Assembly: GCF_014698995.1 (NCBI RefSeq)
Contig: NZ_JACWZZ010000001.1
Span: 1,260,501 to 1,324,500 of the forward strand
DNA: 64,000 nucleotides
Reading direction: 5' to 3'
From: Hymenobacter duratus
Lineage (GTDB): Bacteria; Bacteroidota; Bacteroidia; Cytophagales; Hymenobacteraceae
Shown: in pieces, positions 20,335 to 28,981 of the stretch
How positions within the stretch are numbered: position 1 is the stretch's first letter
How the letters are laid out: every line of letters begins with the position of its first letter
The notes under the pieces: generated by a model
Told to the model about the DNA's origin: nothing
Databases searched by the model: none
Seen by the model: only the letters and a program-made list of their open reading frames with translations
Program-made: the position numbers and the translations under genes

Positions 20335-20760
20335 ATGTTACAACCGAAAAGGACCAAGTATCGCAAGATGCAAAAGGGTCGCGTAACAGGCCTTGCCTAC
20401 CGCGGCAGCTCCATTGACTTCGGTTCTTTCGCTATTAAGTCGTTGGAAGTGGCTTGGATTACGGCTCGCCAGATTGAGGCAGCTCGTATCGCCATGACCC
20501 GCGCCATGAAACGCGAAGGGCAAGTTTGGATCCGCATTTTCCCTGACAAGCCAATCACCAAGAAGCCTGCCGAGGTGCGGATGGGTAAGGGTAAAGGTTC
20601 GCCCGAGTATTGGGTAGCCTGCGTGAAACCCGGTACTATCATGTTTGAGTCGGACGGCGTTACGCTAGAGGTAGCTCAGGAGTCGCTGCGTCTGGCAGCT
20701 CAGAAGCTGCCCGTACGCACTCAGTTTGTTGTTCGTCGCGACTACGTAGAAAGCAAGTAA
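20335..20760 (+). CDS. rplP: Ribosomal protein L16
   Basis: 50S protein that positions the A-site and P-site tRNA elbows. The 141 residues include [40 protein letters not shown] and [20 protein letters not shown], which holds the loop next to the peptidyl-transferase centre. It lies 37 bases after the rpsC tail and 1 base before rpmC. Confidence 0.98.
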   Translation: MLQPKRTKYRKMQKGRVTGLAYRGSSIDFGSFAIKSLEVAWITARQIEAARIAMTRAMKREGQVWIRIFPDKPITKKPAEVRMGKGKGSPEYWVACVKPGTIMFESDGVTLEVAQESLRLAAQKLPVRTQFVVRRDYVESK

Positions 20761-20761
20761 G

Positions 20762-20974
20762 ATGAAGAACGCCGATATCCGCGCCCTCTCCATTGAGGAC
20801 CTGAAAACCCAGATCAAGACCGAACAAGCCTCTGGCCAGTCGCTGCGCTTCGCGCACGCTATTTCGCCTTTGGAAAACCCGATTCGCCTGAAGCAAAGCC
20901 GCAAGAACGTCGCCCGTCTGTTGACCGAGCTGACCCGTCGCGAGAACGAGCAGGCTAATAACACTGCTAACTAA
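20762..20974 (+). CDS. rpmC: Ribosomal protein L29
   Basis: Small helical protein at the tunnel exit. 70 residues: [20 protein letters not shown], then the conserved [20 protein letters not shown] and [14 protein letters not shown]. Neighbours are packed 1-2 bases away on either side, consistent with translational coupling in the rplC-rpsN unit. Confidence 0.96.
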   Translation: MKNADIRALSIEDLKTQIKTEQASGQSLRFAHAISPLENPIRLKQSRKNVARLLTELTRRENEQANNTAN

Positions 20975-20976
20975 CG

Positions 20977-21267
20977 ATGGCAAGCAACGAAGAACAGCAG
21001 GCTACCTCCGCCGTTGAGCGGAACCTGCGTAAAGAAATCATCGGGCGCGTTACCTCCTCCAAAATGGATAAGTCCATTACGGTGATGGTAGAAAGCAAAA
21101 TGAAACACCCGATCTACGGCAAATTCGTTACCAAGTCGACCAAATTTATGGCTCACGACGAGAACAACGAATGTGGCGAAGGCGATACGGTTCGCATTAT
21201 GTCGACCCGTCCGCTGAGCAAGAACAAGCGGTGGAGACTGGTAGAAATTGTAGAACGCGCCAAGTAA
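20977..21267 (+). CDS. rpsQ: Ribosomal protein S17
   Basis: Primary 16S rRNA-binding protein. 96 residues, about ten more than usual because of a polar N-terminal extension ([16 protein letters not shown]). The core [40 protein letters not shown] and [19 protein letters not shown] follows the family. It is followed after 1 base by rplN. Confidence 0.97.
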   Translation: MASNEEQQATSAVERNLRKEIIGRVTSSKMDKSITVMVESKMKHPIYGKFVTKSTKFMAHDENNECGEGDTVRIMSTRPLSKNKRWRLVEIVERAK

Positions 21268-21268
21268 G

Positions 21269-21637
21269 ATGATACAGCAAGAATCCCGTCTGACCGTCGC
21301 TGATAATAGCGGCGCCAAAGAAGTTCTCTGCATTCGTGTCCTCGGTGGCACGGGCAAGAAATACGCTAGTGTTGGCGACAAGATTGTAGTAGCCATCAAA
21401 TCGGCTATTCCTTCCGGCAACGCTAAAAAAGGCACTGTATCGAAAGCAGTTGTAGTTCGCACGAAGAAAGAAGTACGTCGCAAAGACGGTTCTTACATTC
21501 GTTTCGACGACAACGCTGCCGTACTGCTCAACAATAACGACGAGCCCCGCGGTACCCGCATCTTCGGCCCAGTGGCCCGCGAACTGCGCGAGAAGCAGTT
21601 CATGAAGATTGTTTCGCTGGCTCCTGAAGTTCTCTAA
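21269..21637 (+). CDS. rplN: Ribosomal protein L14
   Basis: 50S interface protein and binding site of the silencing factor RsfS. 122 residues, the standard length: [35 protein letters not shown] and [20 protein letters not shown] are the conserved blocks. Start and stop are tightly packed between rpsQ and rplX. Confidence 0.98.
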   Translation: MIQQESRLTVADNSGAKEVLCIRVLGGTGKKYASVGDKIVVAIKSAIPSGNAKKGTVSKAVVVRTKKEVRRKDGSYIRFDDNAAVLLNNNDEPRGTRIFGPVARELREKQFMKIVSLAPEVL

Positions 21638-21640
21638 GCA

Positions 21641-21904
21641 ATGGCAACGAAAACGAAAGCAGCACCCGCGAAACTGCACGTGAAAAGCGGCGACACCGTT
21701 CAGGTGATTGCCGGCGACGACAAAGGCAAAACCGGCGTTATCAAGTCGGTTAACCGTTCGACGCAACGCGTTATCGTGGAAGGCCTGAACCTGGTCACCA
21801 AGCACAACAAACCCAGTGCGAAGAACCCCCAGGGCGGCATCACCAAGATCGAAGCTGGCATTCACGTGAGCAACGTGAAAGCAATTGACTCGAAAAACGC
21901 CTAA
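21641..21904 (+). CDS. rplX: Ribosomal protein L24
   Basis: Assembly initiator of the 50S subunit. The KOW motif is in [20 protein letters not shown] followed by [20 protein letters not shown]. At 87 residues it is shorter than the usual 100-110: it ends after [15 protein letters not shown] and lacks the usual C-terminal strand and basic tail. The frame is clean up to the stop codon at 21902, and rplE starts 15 bases later, so this looks like a natural short form rather than a frameshift. Confidence 0.95.
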   Translation: MATKTKAAPAKLHVKSGDTVQVIAGDDKGKTGVIKSVNRSTQRVIVEGLNLVTKHNKPSAKNPQGGITKIEAGIHVSNVKAIDSKNA

Positions 21905-21919
21905 CCCGGTACGACGACA

Positions 21920-22474
21920 ATGGCTCGACTCAAAGAGAAATATAAAAAAGAGGTAGTACCGGCGCTCCAGGAGAAATTCCAGTTCGAGAGCATCATGCAG
22001 GTACCACGCATCACCAAGATCTGCATCAACCGTGGCATCGGTGCGGCTGTAGCCGACAAGAAGCTGGTTGATAACGGTGTGGATGAGCTGACGACCATTG
22101 CTGGTCAGAAAGCAGTTGCTACTATCGCCAAGCGTTCGGTGTCTAACTTCAAACTGCGTGAAGGCATGCCCATCGGCGCCCGCGTTACCCTACGTGGTGA
22201 GCGGATGTACGAGTTCATGGATCGTCTGCTGACGATTGCTCTGCCCCGCGTTCGTGACTTCAAAGGCATAAACGACAAAGGCTTTGACGGCCGTGGTAAC
22301 TATACCCTGGGCGTTAAGGAGCAGATCATCTTCCCCGAAATTTCGATTGACAAAATCAAGTCGATTTCGGGCATGGACATTACCTTCGTAACAACGGCCG
22401 AAAACGATGAGCAGAGCTATGAGCTCCTCAAGGCTTTCGGTATGCCGTTCGCTAACGCCAAGAAACAAAACTAA
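21920..22474 (+). CDS. rplE: Ribosomal protein L5
   Basis: Central-protuberance protein that binds 5S rRNA and P-site tRNA. 184 residues. Conserved blocks are [59 protein letters not shown] and [13 protein letters not shown]. The stop codon overlaps the start of rpsN by one base (TAATG). Confidence 0.98.
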   Translation: MARLKEKYKKEVVPALQEKFQFESIMQVPRITKICINRGIGAAVADKKLVDNGVDELTTIAGQKAVATIAKRSVSNFKLREGMPIGARVTLRGERMYEFMDRLLTIALPRVRDFKGINDKGFDGRGNYTLGVKEQIIFPEISIDKIKSISGMDITFVTTAENDEQSYELLKAFGMPFANAKKQN

Positions 22475-22743
22475 TGGCTAAGGAATCCGCTAAAGCAAGA
22501 GCGCGCAAGCGCATCGCTACGGTTGCCCGCTATGCTGAGAAGCGCAAAGCGCTGAAAGCTGCCGGCGACTACGAAGGTCTGGACAAGCTCCCACGTGATG
22601 CTTCGCCCGTACGCCTTCACAACCGGGACATGATTGACGGCCGCCCCCGTGGTTACATGCGTAAGTTCGGCATCAGCCGGGTACGTTTCCGCGAGATGGC
22701 GCTGGCTGGCAAAATTCCCGGCGTAACGAAGTCGAGCTGGTAG
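22474..22743 (+). CDS. rpsN: Ribosomal protein S14, zinc-free type
   Basis: 30S head protein. The 89 residues start [20 protein letters not shown] and contain [20 protein letters not shown] and the [12 protein letters not shown] signature. There is no cysteine, so this is the longer zinc-independent form. It overlaps rplE by one base. It is the last gene of its unit: 186 non-coding bases with a very stable terminator follow. Confidence 0.98.
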   Translation: MAKESAKARARKRIATVARYAEKRKALKAAGDYEGLDKLPRDASPVRLHNRDMIDGRPRGYMRKFGISRVRFREMALAGKIPGVTKSSW

Positions 22744-22753
22744 TTCGACATGT

Positions 22754-22793
22754 TGCCAAGCAGCCTCTGCTGCTGACGCAACAACACTTGGCA
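22754..22793 (+). promoter_or_regulatory. Hairpin after rpsN
   Basis: TGCCAAG (22754-22760) pairs with CTTGGCA (22787-22793), enclosing GCAG/CTGC pairing. It precedes the main terminator at 22843-22882. It may stabilise the 3' end of the upstream mRNA. Confidence 0.4.
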
Positions 22794-22842
22794 GGTTGCC
22801 GAGAGAAACCATTGGCCGCATTCGAGTCAAGAAGTCTTAATC

Positions 22843-22882
22843 GAAAATTTCGCTGCCGCATTTCTGTGGCGGCGAAATTTTC
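22843..22882 (+). terminator. 18-bp terminator between rpsN and rpsH
   Basis: Bases 22843-22860 pair with 22865-22882 along 18 positions (two G-T pairs), loop TTTC. The stem is AT-rich at its base (GAAAATTT/AAATTTTC) and GC-rich at its tip. TTTTCATATCTTT supplies the T-rich exit, which runs straight into a promoter. Confidence 0.9.
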
Positions 22883-22891
22883 ATATCTTTG
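22861..22891 (+). promoter_or_regulatory. Promoter of the rpsH unit, nested in the terminator
   Basis: TATCTTTG (22884-22891) is a perfect -7 box. TTTC (22861-22864), 19 bases upstream, is a one-mismatch -33 element lying in the loop of the terminator hairpin. Transcription would start near 22897, about 33 bases before rpsH. Confidence 0.75.
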
Positions 22892-22929
22892 CGGCTCCCT
22901 AAAAAAGGGTGGCGCTTTTACTAAGTCAC

Positions 22930-23328
22930 ATGAACACAGATCCAATTGCTGACTACCTGACCCGGGTACGCAATGCCATCAAGGCAAATCACCGGGTAGT
23001 GGAAATCCCGGCCAGCAACATCAAAAAGGAAATCACGAAAGTGCTCTACAAGAAGGGCTACATTCAGAGCTACCGTTTTGATGATGCCGCTGTACAGGGT
23101 ACGATTAAAATCGCACTGAAGTACAACCCGGTTACGAAACAGCCTGCTATTACCAAACTGGAGCGCGTAAGCACGCCAGGTTTGCGTCAGTATGCTCACG
23201 TAGAGAACCTGCCCCGTGTACTGAGTGGTCTGGGTGTTGCCATCCTGTCGACTTCGAAAGGGGTGATGACGGAGAAAGAGGCGAAAGCCGAAAACGTGGG
23301 CGGCGAAGTGCTGTGCTACGTCTACTAA
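22930..23328 (+). CDS. rpsH: Ribosomal protein S8
   Basis: Central-domain assembly protein of the 30S subunit, and in E. coli the autoregulator of the spc operon. The start is set at ATG 22930 (MNTDPIADYLTRVRNAIKAN, 132 residues); the GTG at 22909 would lie inside the leader. The C-terminal STPGLRQYAHVENLPRVLSG and LSTSKGVMTEKEA blocks are conserved. Here it heads its own unit behind a promoter instead of sitting mid-operon. Confidence 0.97.
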   Translation: MNTDPIADYLTRVRNAIKANHRVVEIPASNIKKEITKVLYKKGYIQSYRFDDAAVQGTIKIALKYNPVTKQPAITKLERVSTPGLRQYAHVENLPRVLSGLGVAILSTSKGVMTEKEAKAENVGGEVLCYVY

Positions 23329-23348
23329 TCTGAAAGGAAACCGAGACT

Positions 23349-23903
23349 ATGTCACGCATTGGTAAACTGCCCATCAGCCTGCCCACTAACGTGCAGATTG
23401 AAGTGAGCAACGAAAACACGGTAACCGTGAAGGGCCCGAAAGGCACTTTGCTGGTTCCGGTTGACCGCGACATTACCGTAGCAACCGAAGACGGTCAGCT
23501 GGTAGTTACGCGCCCAACTGAGCAAAAGCGTCATAAAGCCATGCACGGCCTCTACCGCTCGCTGTTGAACAACGCCGTTAATGGTGTTAGCAATGGTCTG
23601 GAAGAGAAGCTGGAACTGGTAGGTGTGGGTTACAAAGCTTCTATGGCTGGTACCACTCTTGAACTGTCGCTGGGTTATTCGCACAACATCTTCCTGGCTC
23701 TGCCGAAGGAAGTAACGGCTACTGCTGTAACTGAGAAAGGTAAAAACCCAATCGTTACGCTGACCAGCATTGATAAGCAACTGCTGGGCCAGGTGGCCGC
23801 TAAAATTCGCTCGTTGCGCAAAGTTGAGCCTTACAAAGGCAAAGGCGTGCGCTTCGTGGGTGAGCAGATTCGTCGTAAGGCTGGTAAAACAGCTTCGAAA
23901 TAA
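23349..23903 (+). CDS. rplF: Ribosomal protein L6
   Basis: 50S protein near the sarcin-ricin loop. 184 residues, two homologous domains: MSRIGKLPISLPTNVQIEVS opens the first, and the second carries EPYKGKGVRFVGEQIRRKAG, the family signature close to the C-terminus. It lies 20 bases after rpsH and 9 before rplR. Confidence 0.98.
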   Translation: MSRIGKLPISLPTNVQIEVSNENTVTVKGPKGTLLVPVDRDITVATEDGQLVVTRPTEQKRHKAMHGLYRSLLNNAVNGVSNGLEEKLELVGVGYKASMAGTTLELSLGYSHNIFLALPKEVTATAVTEKGKNPIVTLTSIDKQLLGQVAAKIRSLRKVEPYKGKGVRFVGEQIRRKAGKTASK

Positions 23904-23912
23904 CATCACACC

Positions 23913-24263
23913 ATGGCTTTCGATAAAGCAACTAGAAGAAAACGGATCCAGCGCATCATCCGCACTAAGGTGGCTGGCACGTCCGAGCGTCCACGTTTGT
24001 CGGTGTTCCGCAGCAATACGGGCATTTATGCTCAGATTATTGACGACACGACCGGTCACACGCTGGCGTCTGCTTCCTCGAAGCACGTATCGGTGGAAGG
24101 GGGCAACGGAGTCGCCCTCGCTGCCGCAGTCGGCAAAGAAATTGCTGCCCGTGCTACAGGAAAAGGAATTTCGAAAGTGGTATTTGACCGTTCCGGTTAC
24201 CTCTACCACGGCCGCGTAAAATCATTGGCAGAAGGAGCCCGCGAAGGCGGCCTCAATTTCTAA
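23913..24263 (+). CDS. rplR: Ribosomal protein L18
   Basis: 5S rRNA-binding protein of the central protuberance. 116 residues: an Arg/Lys-rich start ([20 protein letters not shown]), [20 protein letters not shown], and the C-terminal [20 protein letters not shown] signature. It lies 6 bases before rpsE. Confidence 0.98.
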   Translation: MAFDKATRRKRIQRIIRTKVAGTSERPRLSVFRSNTGIYAQIIDDTTGHTLASASSKHVSVEGGNGVALAAAVGKEIAARATGKGISKVVFDRSGYLYHGRVKSLAEGAREGGLNF

Positions 24264-24269
24264 ATCATC

Positions 24270-24875
24270 ATGGCAGAATTTAACAACGGCCCTCGTGGTG
24301 GTAGCGGCGATAACCGTGGCGGCGGCAATGACCGTCGTGGTGGTGGCAATGACCGTCGCGGCAATGACCGTAAGGAAGAATCCCGCACCGGCGATTCCGA
24401 CCTGAAAGAAAAAGTGGTTGCTATCAACCGTGTAGCCAAAGTAGTAAAAGGCGGTCGTCGCTTCAGCTTCTCGGCTATCGTGGTAGTAGGTGACGGCAAC
24501 GGCACCGTAGGCTACGGCCTCGGCAAAGCCAACGAAGTAACTGACGCCATTGCCAAAGGCATTGACGACGCTAAGAAAAACCTGGTGAAGGTTCCGCTGT
24601 ACAAGCACACGGTTCCTCACATCATGGAAGGCAAATACTCGGGCGGCTTCGTGCTGGTTCAGCCAGCTGCGGCTGGTACGGGTGTAATTGCTGGTGGTGC
24701 TATGCGTGCCGTGTTCGAAAGCGCCGGCATCAAAGACGTACTCGCCAAGTCGAAAGGCTCGTCGAACCCACACAACGTGGTAAAGGCTACCTTCGACGCC
24801 CTGCTGAAAATGCGCGACCCAATGCAGATTGCACAGGCTCGTGGCATCACCCTCGCTCAAGTTTTTAACGGTTAA
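24270..24875 (+). CDS. rpsE: Ribosomal protein S5 with Gly/Arg-rich N-terminus
   Basis: 30S protein controlling decoding accuracy and mRNA unwinding. 201 residues, about 30 more than usual: the first 44 residues are a [20 protein letters not shown] low-complexity extension. The S5 core then begins at [20 protein letters not shown], followed by [20 protein letters not shown] and the C-terminal fold ending [14 protein letters not shown]. The extension echoes the RGG tail of S3; both proteins sit at the mRNA entry channel. Confidence 0.97.
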   Translation: MAEFNNGPRGGSGDNRGGGNDRRGGGNDRRGNDRKEESRTGDSDLKEKVVAINRVAKVVKGGRRFSFSAIVVVGDGNGTVGYGLGKANEVTDAIAKGIDDAKKNLVKVPLYKHTVPHIMEGKYSGGFVLVQPAAAGTGVIAGGAMRAVFESAGIKDVLAKSKGSSNPHNVVKATFDALLKMRDPMQIAQARGITLAQVFNG

Positions 24876-24881
24876 GAGACG

Positions 24882-25061
24882 ATGGCGCAGATCCAAATTA
24901 AACTCGTAAAAAGCGTTATCGACCGCCCCGAGCGTCAGAAGCGTACTGTGCAGGCCTTGGGCCTCGGCAAAATGGGTAGCACCAAGAGCGTGGAAAACAC
25001 GCCTCAGGTTGCTGGCATGATCAAAGCCGTTCAGCACCTGTTGGAAGTAACCGAACTCTAG
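24882..25061 (+). CDS. rpmD: Ribosomal protein L30
   Basis: Small 50S protein, 59 residues: [20 protein letters not shown], then [20 protein letters not shown] and [14 protein letters not shown], the whole L30 fold. The gene runs from the ATG at 24882 to the TAG at 25059-25061, 6 bases after rpsE and 13 before rplO. Not all bacteria keep L30; here it is intact. Confidence 0.97.
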   Translation: MAQIQIKLVKSVIDRPERQKRTVQALGLGKMGSTKSVENTPQVAGMIKAVQHLLEVTEL

Positions 25062-25074
25062 GAATCTCCCGAAA

Positions 25075-25518
25075 ATGAATCTCAGCAATCTCAAACCTGC
25101 CGTAGGCTCTACCCGCAATGTCAAGCGCATTGGCCGTGGTACGGGTTCCGGCCGTGGCGGCACCTCGACGCGTGGCCACAAAGGTGCCAAGTCCCGTTCG
25201 GGTTACTCTAAGAAGTCGGGCTTTGAAGGTGGTCAAATGCCCCTGCAGCGCCGCGTACCCAAGTTCGGTTTCAAAAACATCAATCGGGTGGAGTACAAAG
25301 CGGTCAATCTGGACGTGCTGGCTGCTCTGACTGAAGGTGGCATCACGACGCTAGATAACGCATTCTTTGTGAATGCTGGTCTGGCTTCGAAAAATGCCAA
25401 AATTAAAGTTCTGGGCCGTGGTGAACTTACCACTGCCGTAGAAGTTCATGCTCATGCATTCTCTAAGTCGGCTGTAGAAGCCATTGAGAAAGCAGGTGGC
25501 AAAGCCGTGACGCTGTAA
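25075..25518 (+). CDS. rplO: Ribosomal protein L15
   Basis: Late 50S assembly protein. 147 residues: [20 protein letters not shown], the Gly/Arg-rich [20 protein letters not shown] stretch that threads into rRNA, and [15 protein letters not shown]. The C-terminal globular part ends [12 protein letters not shown]. It lies 12 bases before secY. Confidence 0.98.
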   Translation: MNLSNLKPAVGSTRNVKRIGRGTGSGRGGTSTRGHKGAKSRSGYSKKSGFEGGQMPLQRRVPKFGFKNINRVEYKAVNLDVLAALTEGGITTLDNAFFVNAGLASKNAKIKVLGRGELTTAVEVHAHAFSKSAVEAIEKAGGKAVTL

Positions 25519-25530
25519 GTATTTGTGGCG

Positions 25531-26850
25531 ATGAAAAAGTTTATCGAAACGATAAAGAACATTTTTGCGATTGAAGATCTGCGTATGCGGATCTTCAATA
25601 CGCTTTTTTTCATTGCCATCTACCGGTTGGGTTCTTTCGTGGTGCTGCCGGGCGTCGATGCTACTCGTCTGAAAAGTGGGGGAGCATCCGGGGTGTTTGG
25701 TATTCTGGATACGCTGCTAGGCGGCGCATTCAGCAATGCTTCCATCTTTGCGTTGGGCATCATGCCATACATCTCGGCTTCTATTGTACTGCAACTGCTA
25801 ACCATTGCAGTTCCTTACTTCCAGAAGTTGCAGAAAGAAGGCGAATCAGGTCGTAAGAAGATTAACCAGTACACGCGCATCCTCACAATTCCCATTGTGA
25901 TGGCGCAGTCGGTTGGCTTCATTGCTACTATCAACGCGGATGCTATCATGGCTCCGGGCACGTTCTTCACGATTTCCACCATGCTGATCATTACAGCTGG
26001 CACGCTCTTTTGCATGTGGCTGGGTGAGAAAATCACGGATAAAGGTATCGGAAACGGTATCTCCATGATTATTATGATTGGGATTGTGTCGCGCCTACCC
26101 GGTGCTATTATCGGCGAGGCTGCTGCTAAGGGCATGCGAGGCTCACTGATTTTCCTCATTGAACTGGTAGTACTGTTCCTCGTGGTGATGGCCGTTATCG
26201 TTCTGACGCAGGCTGTCCGCCGGATTCCGGTACAGTATGCCAAGCAGGTCGGTAGCACTGCTCAGCTGAATGCTCAGCGGCAGTTCATTCCCATGAAGGT
26301 GAATGCAGCGGGTGTTATGCCTATCATTTTCGCTCAGTCACTCATGTTCGTACCGGCCATTTTGGCTTCTGTGTGGCAGAGTGATAGTGACGTGGCCAGC
26401 TATATTGGAGTGAAATTCTCAGACTACACTTCATGGCAGTACAACGTAGTGTTTGCTCTGCTCATCATTGTGTTCACTTACTTCTATACTGCCATCAGCG
26501 TCAATCCTAATCAGATTGCTGACGACTTGAAACGAAGTGGTGGTTTCGTGCCCGGTGTTAAGCCTGGACGCGACACCTCAGAGCACATTGATGAGATTCT
26601 GACTCGCATCACCCTGCCTGGTGCTGTGGCTTTGGCTCTGATTGCCATCTTCCCTGCACTGGCTTTGCTCGGTGGTGTTACGCGTCCGTTCTCAGCTTTC
26701 TATGGTGGTACTTCACTCATCATCATGGTGGGTGTAGTACTGGATACGCTGAATCAGGTGGAAAGCTACCTGCTGATGCGCCACTATGATGGCATGATGA
26801 AAACCGGCAAAGTACGTGGCCGTTCGCAAAACATTGCAATGGCTTCGTAA
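25531..26850 (+). CDS. secY: Protein translocase channel SecY
   Basis: Central inner-membrane channel of the Sec pathway and partner of SecE and of SecA, whose gene lies at the far end of this window. 439 residues from ATG 25531 (MKKFIETIKNIFAIEDLRMR); a GTG two codons earlier is also possible. About ten membrane segments are visible, starting with IFNTLFFIAIYRLGSFVVLP. The plug/TM2 region (GILDTLLGGAFSNASIFALG, then IMPYISASIVLQLL) and the cytosolic loop RRIPVQYAKQVG follow the family. It lies between rplO and map, as in most bacteria. Confidence 0.98.
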   Translation: MKKFIETIKNIFAIEDLRMRIFNTLFFIAIYRLGSFVVLPGVDATRLKSGGASGVFGILDTLLGGAFSNASIFALGIMPYISASIVLQLLTIAVPYFQKLQKEGESGRKKINQYTRILTIPIVMAQSVGFIATINADAIMAPGTFFTISTMLIITAGTLFCMWLGEKITDKGIGNGISMIIMIGIVSRLPGAIIGEAAAKGMRGSLIFLIELVVLFLVVMAVIVLTQAVRRIPVQYAKQVGSTAQLNAQRQFIPMKVNAAGVMPIIFAQSLMFVPAILASVWQSDSDVASYIGVKFSDYTSWQYNVVFALLIIVFTYFYTAISVNPNQIADDLKRSGGFVPGVKPGRDTSEHIDEILTRITLPGAVALALIAIFPALALLGGVTRPFSAFYGGTSLIIMVGVVLDTLNQVESYLLMRHYDGMMKTGKVRGRSQNIAMAS

Positions 26851-26856
26851 GCAGCT

Positions 26857-27627
26857 ATGCTAGTTTACAAAACCGAAGAAGAAATCGAATTCATGCGTGC
26901 CAGTGCGAAAGTATTGGCCCAAGCCCATGGAGAAGTGGCCAGCATGATCCGAGAAGGAATTACAACGCGAGAGCTGGATCAGCGCGCTGAGGAGTTCATT
27001 CGGGACCATGGTGGGGCACCATCCTTCAAAGGGTACAATGGATTCGAATATAGCCTCTGTATATCTCCTAATGCGGTAGTGGTACACGGCTTTCCTAGCG
27101 ACTATACACTGAAAAGTGGTGACGTCGTTTCGGTTGATTGCGGAGTTCTACTCAATGGCTATCACGCCGACAGTGCTTACACCTACCCAATTGGGGAAGT
27201 AGCGCCAGAGGTGTTGCAGTTGCTGGAGGAAACTAAAAAGTCGCTGTATCTCGGTATCGAGCAGGCAGTGGCGGGCAACCGGATGGGCGACGTCAGCTAT
27301 GCCATTCAGAACCACGTTGAGAAACAGGGTTATGGAGTGGTAAGAGAACTGGTCGGCCATGGGATTGGCAGGAAGCTACACGAGCGTCCTGACGTACCAA
27401 ACTACGGTAAGCGTGGTTCAGGACTGAAGCTGCAGACAGGGCTAACGCTTGCCATTGAACCCATGGTGAATCTGGGCACGAAGAATGTGGTTCAGGAAAA
27501 GGATGGCTGGACTATCCGGACCAAAGACTTTAAGCCTTCTGCCCATTTCGAGCACACAGTAGTAGTACGAAAAGACAAGGCGGAAATTCTTACCTCCTTT
27601 GAATACATAGAAAAAGCCTTACAGTAG
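26857..27627 (+). CDS. map: Methionine aminopeptidase, type I
   Basis: Removes the initiator methionine from new proteins. 256 residues. The five metal ligands are visible: Asp94 and Asp105 ([17 protein letters not shown]), His168 ([11 protein letters not shown]), Glu201 (AIEPMVN) and Glu232 (FEHTVVV); substrate His77 is in VVVHGFP. It lacks the N-terminal zinc-finger extension of eukaryotic forms. It lies 6 bases after secY and 4 before infA. Codon bias is weaker than in the ribosomal genes. Confidence 0.98.
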   Translation: MLVYKTEEEIEFMRASAKVLAQAHGEVASMIREGITTRELDQRAEEFIRDHGGAPSFKGYNGFEYSLCISPNAVVVHGFPSDYTLKSGDVVSVDCGVLLNGYHADSAYTYPIGEVAPEVLQLLEETKKSLYLGIEQAVAGNRMGDVSYAIQNHVEKQGYGVVRELVGHGIGRKLHERPDVPNYGKRGSGLKLQTGLTLAIEPMVNLGTKNVVQEKDGWTIRTKDFKPSAHFEHTVVVRKDKAEILTSFEYIEKALQ

Positions 27628-27631
27628 CCTT

Positions 27632-27850
27632 ATGGCCAAACAAACTTCCATTGAGCAGGACGGAGTCATCCTGGAAGCCCTTTCCAACGCCATGTTCCGT
27701 GTGGAGCTGGAGAACGGTCACCAATTGATTGCCCATATTTCGGGCAAGATGCGGATGCACTACATCAAGATTCTGCCGGGAGATAAGGTAAAGTTGGAAA
27801 TGTCGCCCTACGATCTGTCGAAGGGACGAATTGTGTACCGTTACAAATAA
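27632..27850 (+). CDS. infA: Translation initiation factor IF-1
   Basis: Binds the 30S A site during initiation. 72 residues with the OB fold: [40 protein letters not shown] and [20 protein letters not shown], ending in [12 protein letters not shown]. Standard length. The spacing is 4 bases from map and 9 bases to rpmJ. Confidence 0.98.
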   Translation: MAKQTSIEQDGVILEALSNAMFRVELENGHQLIAHISGKMRMHYIKILPGDKVKLEMSPYDLSKGRIVYRYK

Positions 27851-27859
27851 CCCGACGAC

Positions 27860-27976
27860 ATGAAAGTCAAAGCGTCCGTCAAGAAGCGTAGCGTTGATTG
27901 CAAAATCATCCGCCGCAAAGGCAAACTCTACGTCATCAACAAAAAGAACCCGCGCTACAAACAGCGTCAAGGGTAG
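27860..27976 (+). CDS. rpmJ: Ribosomal protein L36, zinc ligands lost
   Basis: 38-residue 50S protein: [20 protein letters not shown], then [18 protein letters not shown]. In the zinc form, ligands are Cys11, Cys14, Cys27 and His32; here positions 11, 27 and 32 are Ser, Asn and Tyr and only Cys14 remains, so it cannot hold zinc in the usual way. Together with the Cys-free S14 and S4 this suggests zinc-sparing ribosomes. It sits between infA and rpsM, the normal place. Confidence 0.96.
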   Translation: MKVKASVKKRSVDCKIIRRKGKLYVINKKNPRYKQRQG

Positions 27977-28003
27977 TAGCACCAGACTTTTTTAAAAAAG
28001 CAC

Positions 28004-28381
28004 ATGGCTCGTATTGCAGGGGTAGATATCCCAGACAACAAGCGCGGCGAAATCGCGCTGACCTACATTTTCGGCATTGGCCGCCCTTCTGCTCAGCAGA
28101 TCCTCACCAAAGCAGGCGTTGACCTGAATAAGAAGGTGAAAGATTGGACTGAGGCTGAAGCCGGCGAAATCCGTAGCGTAATTGCTGCCGAATTCAAAAC
28201 CGAAGGTGTGCTGCGCTCAGAAGTGCAGCTGAACATCAAGCGCCTCATGGACATCGGTTGCTACCGGGGTCTGCGTCACCGCAAAGGTCTGCCAGTTCGT
28301 GGTCAGCGCACCAAGAACAACTCGCGTACCCGCAAGGGCAAGCGGAAGACCGTTGCTGGCAAGAAAAAGGCTACTAAATAA
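28004..28381 (+). CDS. rpsM: Ribosomal protein S13
   Basis: 30S head protein forming bridge B1 and touching P-site tRNA. 125 residues: [40 protein letters not shown], and the conserved [20 protein letters not shown] close to the basic C-terminus. It is the last gene before a hairpin and a candidate promoter that separate it from rpsK. Confidence 0.98.
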   Translation: MARIAGVDIPDNKRGEIALTYIFGIGRPSAQQILTKAGVDLNKKVKDWTEAEAGEIRSVIAAEFKTEGVLRSEVQLNIKRLMDIGCYRGLRHRKGLPVRGQRTKNNSRTRKGKRKTVAGKKKATK

Positions 28382-28396
28382 CCCGTAGTGGGAATC

Positions 28397-28429
28397 GTTG
28401 CCTGCTCTGATGCGTTCGGGGCAGGCAAC
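28397..28429 (+). terminator. Hairpin between rpsM and rpsK
   Basis: GTTGCCTGC (28397-28405) pairs with GCAGGCAAC (28421-28429). No T-run follows (AACACCTCCC), so it is either a weak terminator or a leader element for rpsK. Confidence 0.45.
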
Positions 28430-28442
28430 AACACCTCCCGCG

Positions 28443-28450
28443 TATTTTTG
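28443..28450 (+). promoter_or_regulatory. Candidate promoter for rpsK
   Basis: TATTTTTG fits TAnnTTTG and ends 10 bases before the rpsK ATG. No TTTG-like -33 element is seen 19-20 bases upstream, so this is a tentative call. Confidence 0.4.
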
Positions 28451-28460
28451 CGATAACCAA

Positions 28461-28853
28461 ATGGCACAAAAGAGAAAAGACAAAGCCAAGAAGCGCGTTG
28501 TCGTTGTAGAACCAGTAGGCCAGGTACACATCAAGGCTTCGTTCAACAACATCATCATCTCCATCACCAACAACAATGGCCAGGTTATTTCCTGGGCTTC
28601 GGCTGGTAAGATGGGTTTCCGCGGTTCCAAGAAGAACACGCCTTACGCCGCTCAGATGGCTGCTACCGACTGCGGTAAAGTAGCTCATGACCTGGGCATG
28701 CGCAAAGCGGAGGTGTTCGTGAAGGGCCCGGGCGCTGGCCGCGAGTCGGCTATTCGTACGCTGGGTAACGTGGGTATTGAGGTAACGACCATCAAGGACG
28801 TGACGCCGCTGCCCCATAACGGCTGCCGTCCTCCCAAACGTCGTCGCGTTTAG
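28461..28853 (+). CDS. rpsK: Ribosomal protein S11
   Basis: 30S platform protein at the mRNA exit. 130 residues from ATG 28461 ([20 protein letters not shown]); the frame is open back to 28398, but that part covers the spacer hairpin and has no S11 homology. Conserved blocks are [20 protein letters not shown] and [20 protein letters not shown], then [16 protein letters not shown] at the end. Confidence 0.97.
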   Translation: MAQKRKDKAKKRVVVVEPVGQVHIKASFNNIIISITNNNGQVISWASAGKMGFRGSKKNTPYAAQMAATDCGKVAHDLGMRKAEVFVKGPGAGRESAIRTLGNVGIEVTTIKDVTPLPHNGCRPPKRRRV

Positions 28854-28864
28854 TTTATTGAACA

Positions 28865-28944
28865 GGCTGGCGCTGCCAGCCACCGGTGTCGGGTTTCTGA
28901 TGCGCCTTTTCACCCCTGCGAGGTGCGCCTCCGGAGCCCGACAC
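28865..28944 (+). promoter_or_regulatory. Structured rpsD leader, possible S4 site
   Basis: GGCTGGC-GCT-GCCAGCC (28865-28881) is followed by GTGTCGGG (28887-28894) pairing with CCCGACAC (28937-28944), which encloses a 42-base loop with further GC pairing. S4 is a known autoregulator of alpha-operon mRNA in several bacteria, and the 128-base rpsK-rpsD spacer is the place to expect such an element. The assignment to S4 is inference. Confidence 0.5.
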
Positions 28945-28981
28945 GCGCGGTTCAACCCCCTCAACACTCAACAACCCCGAA

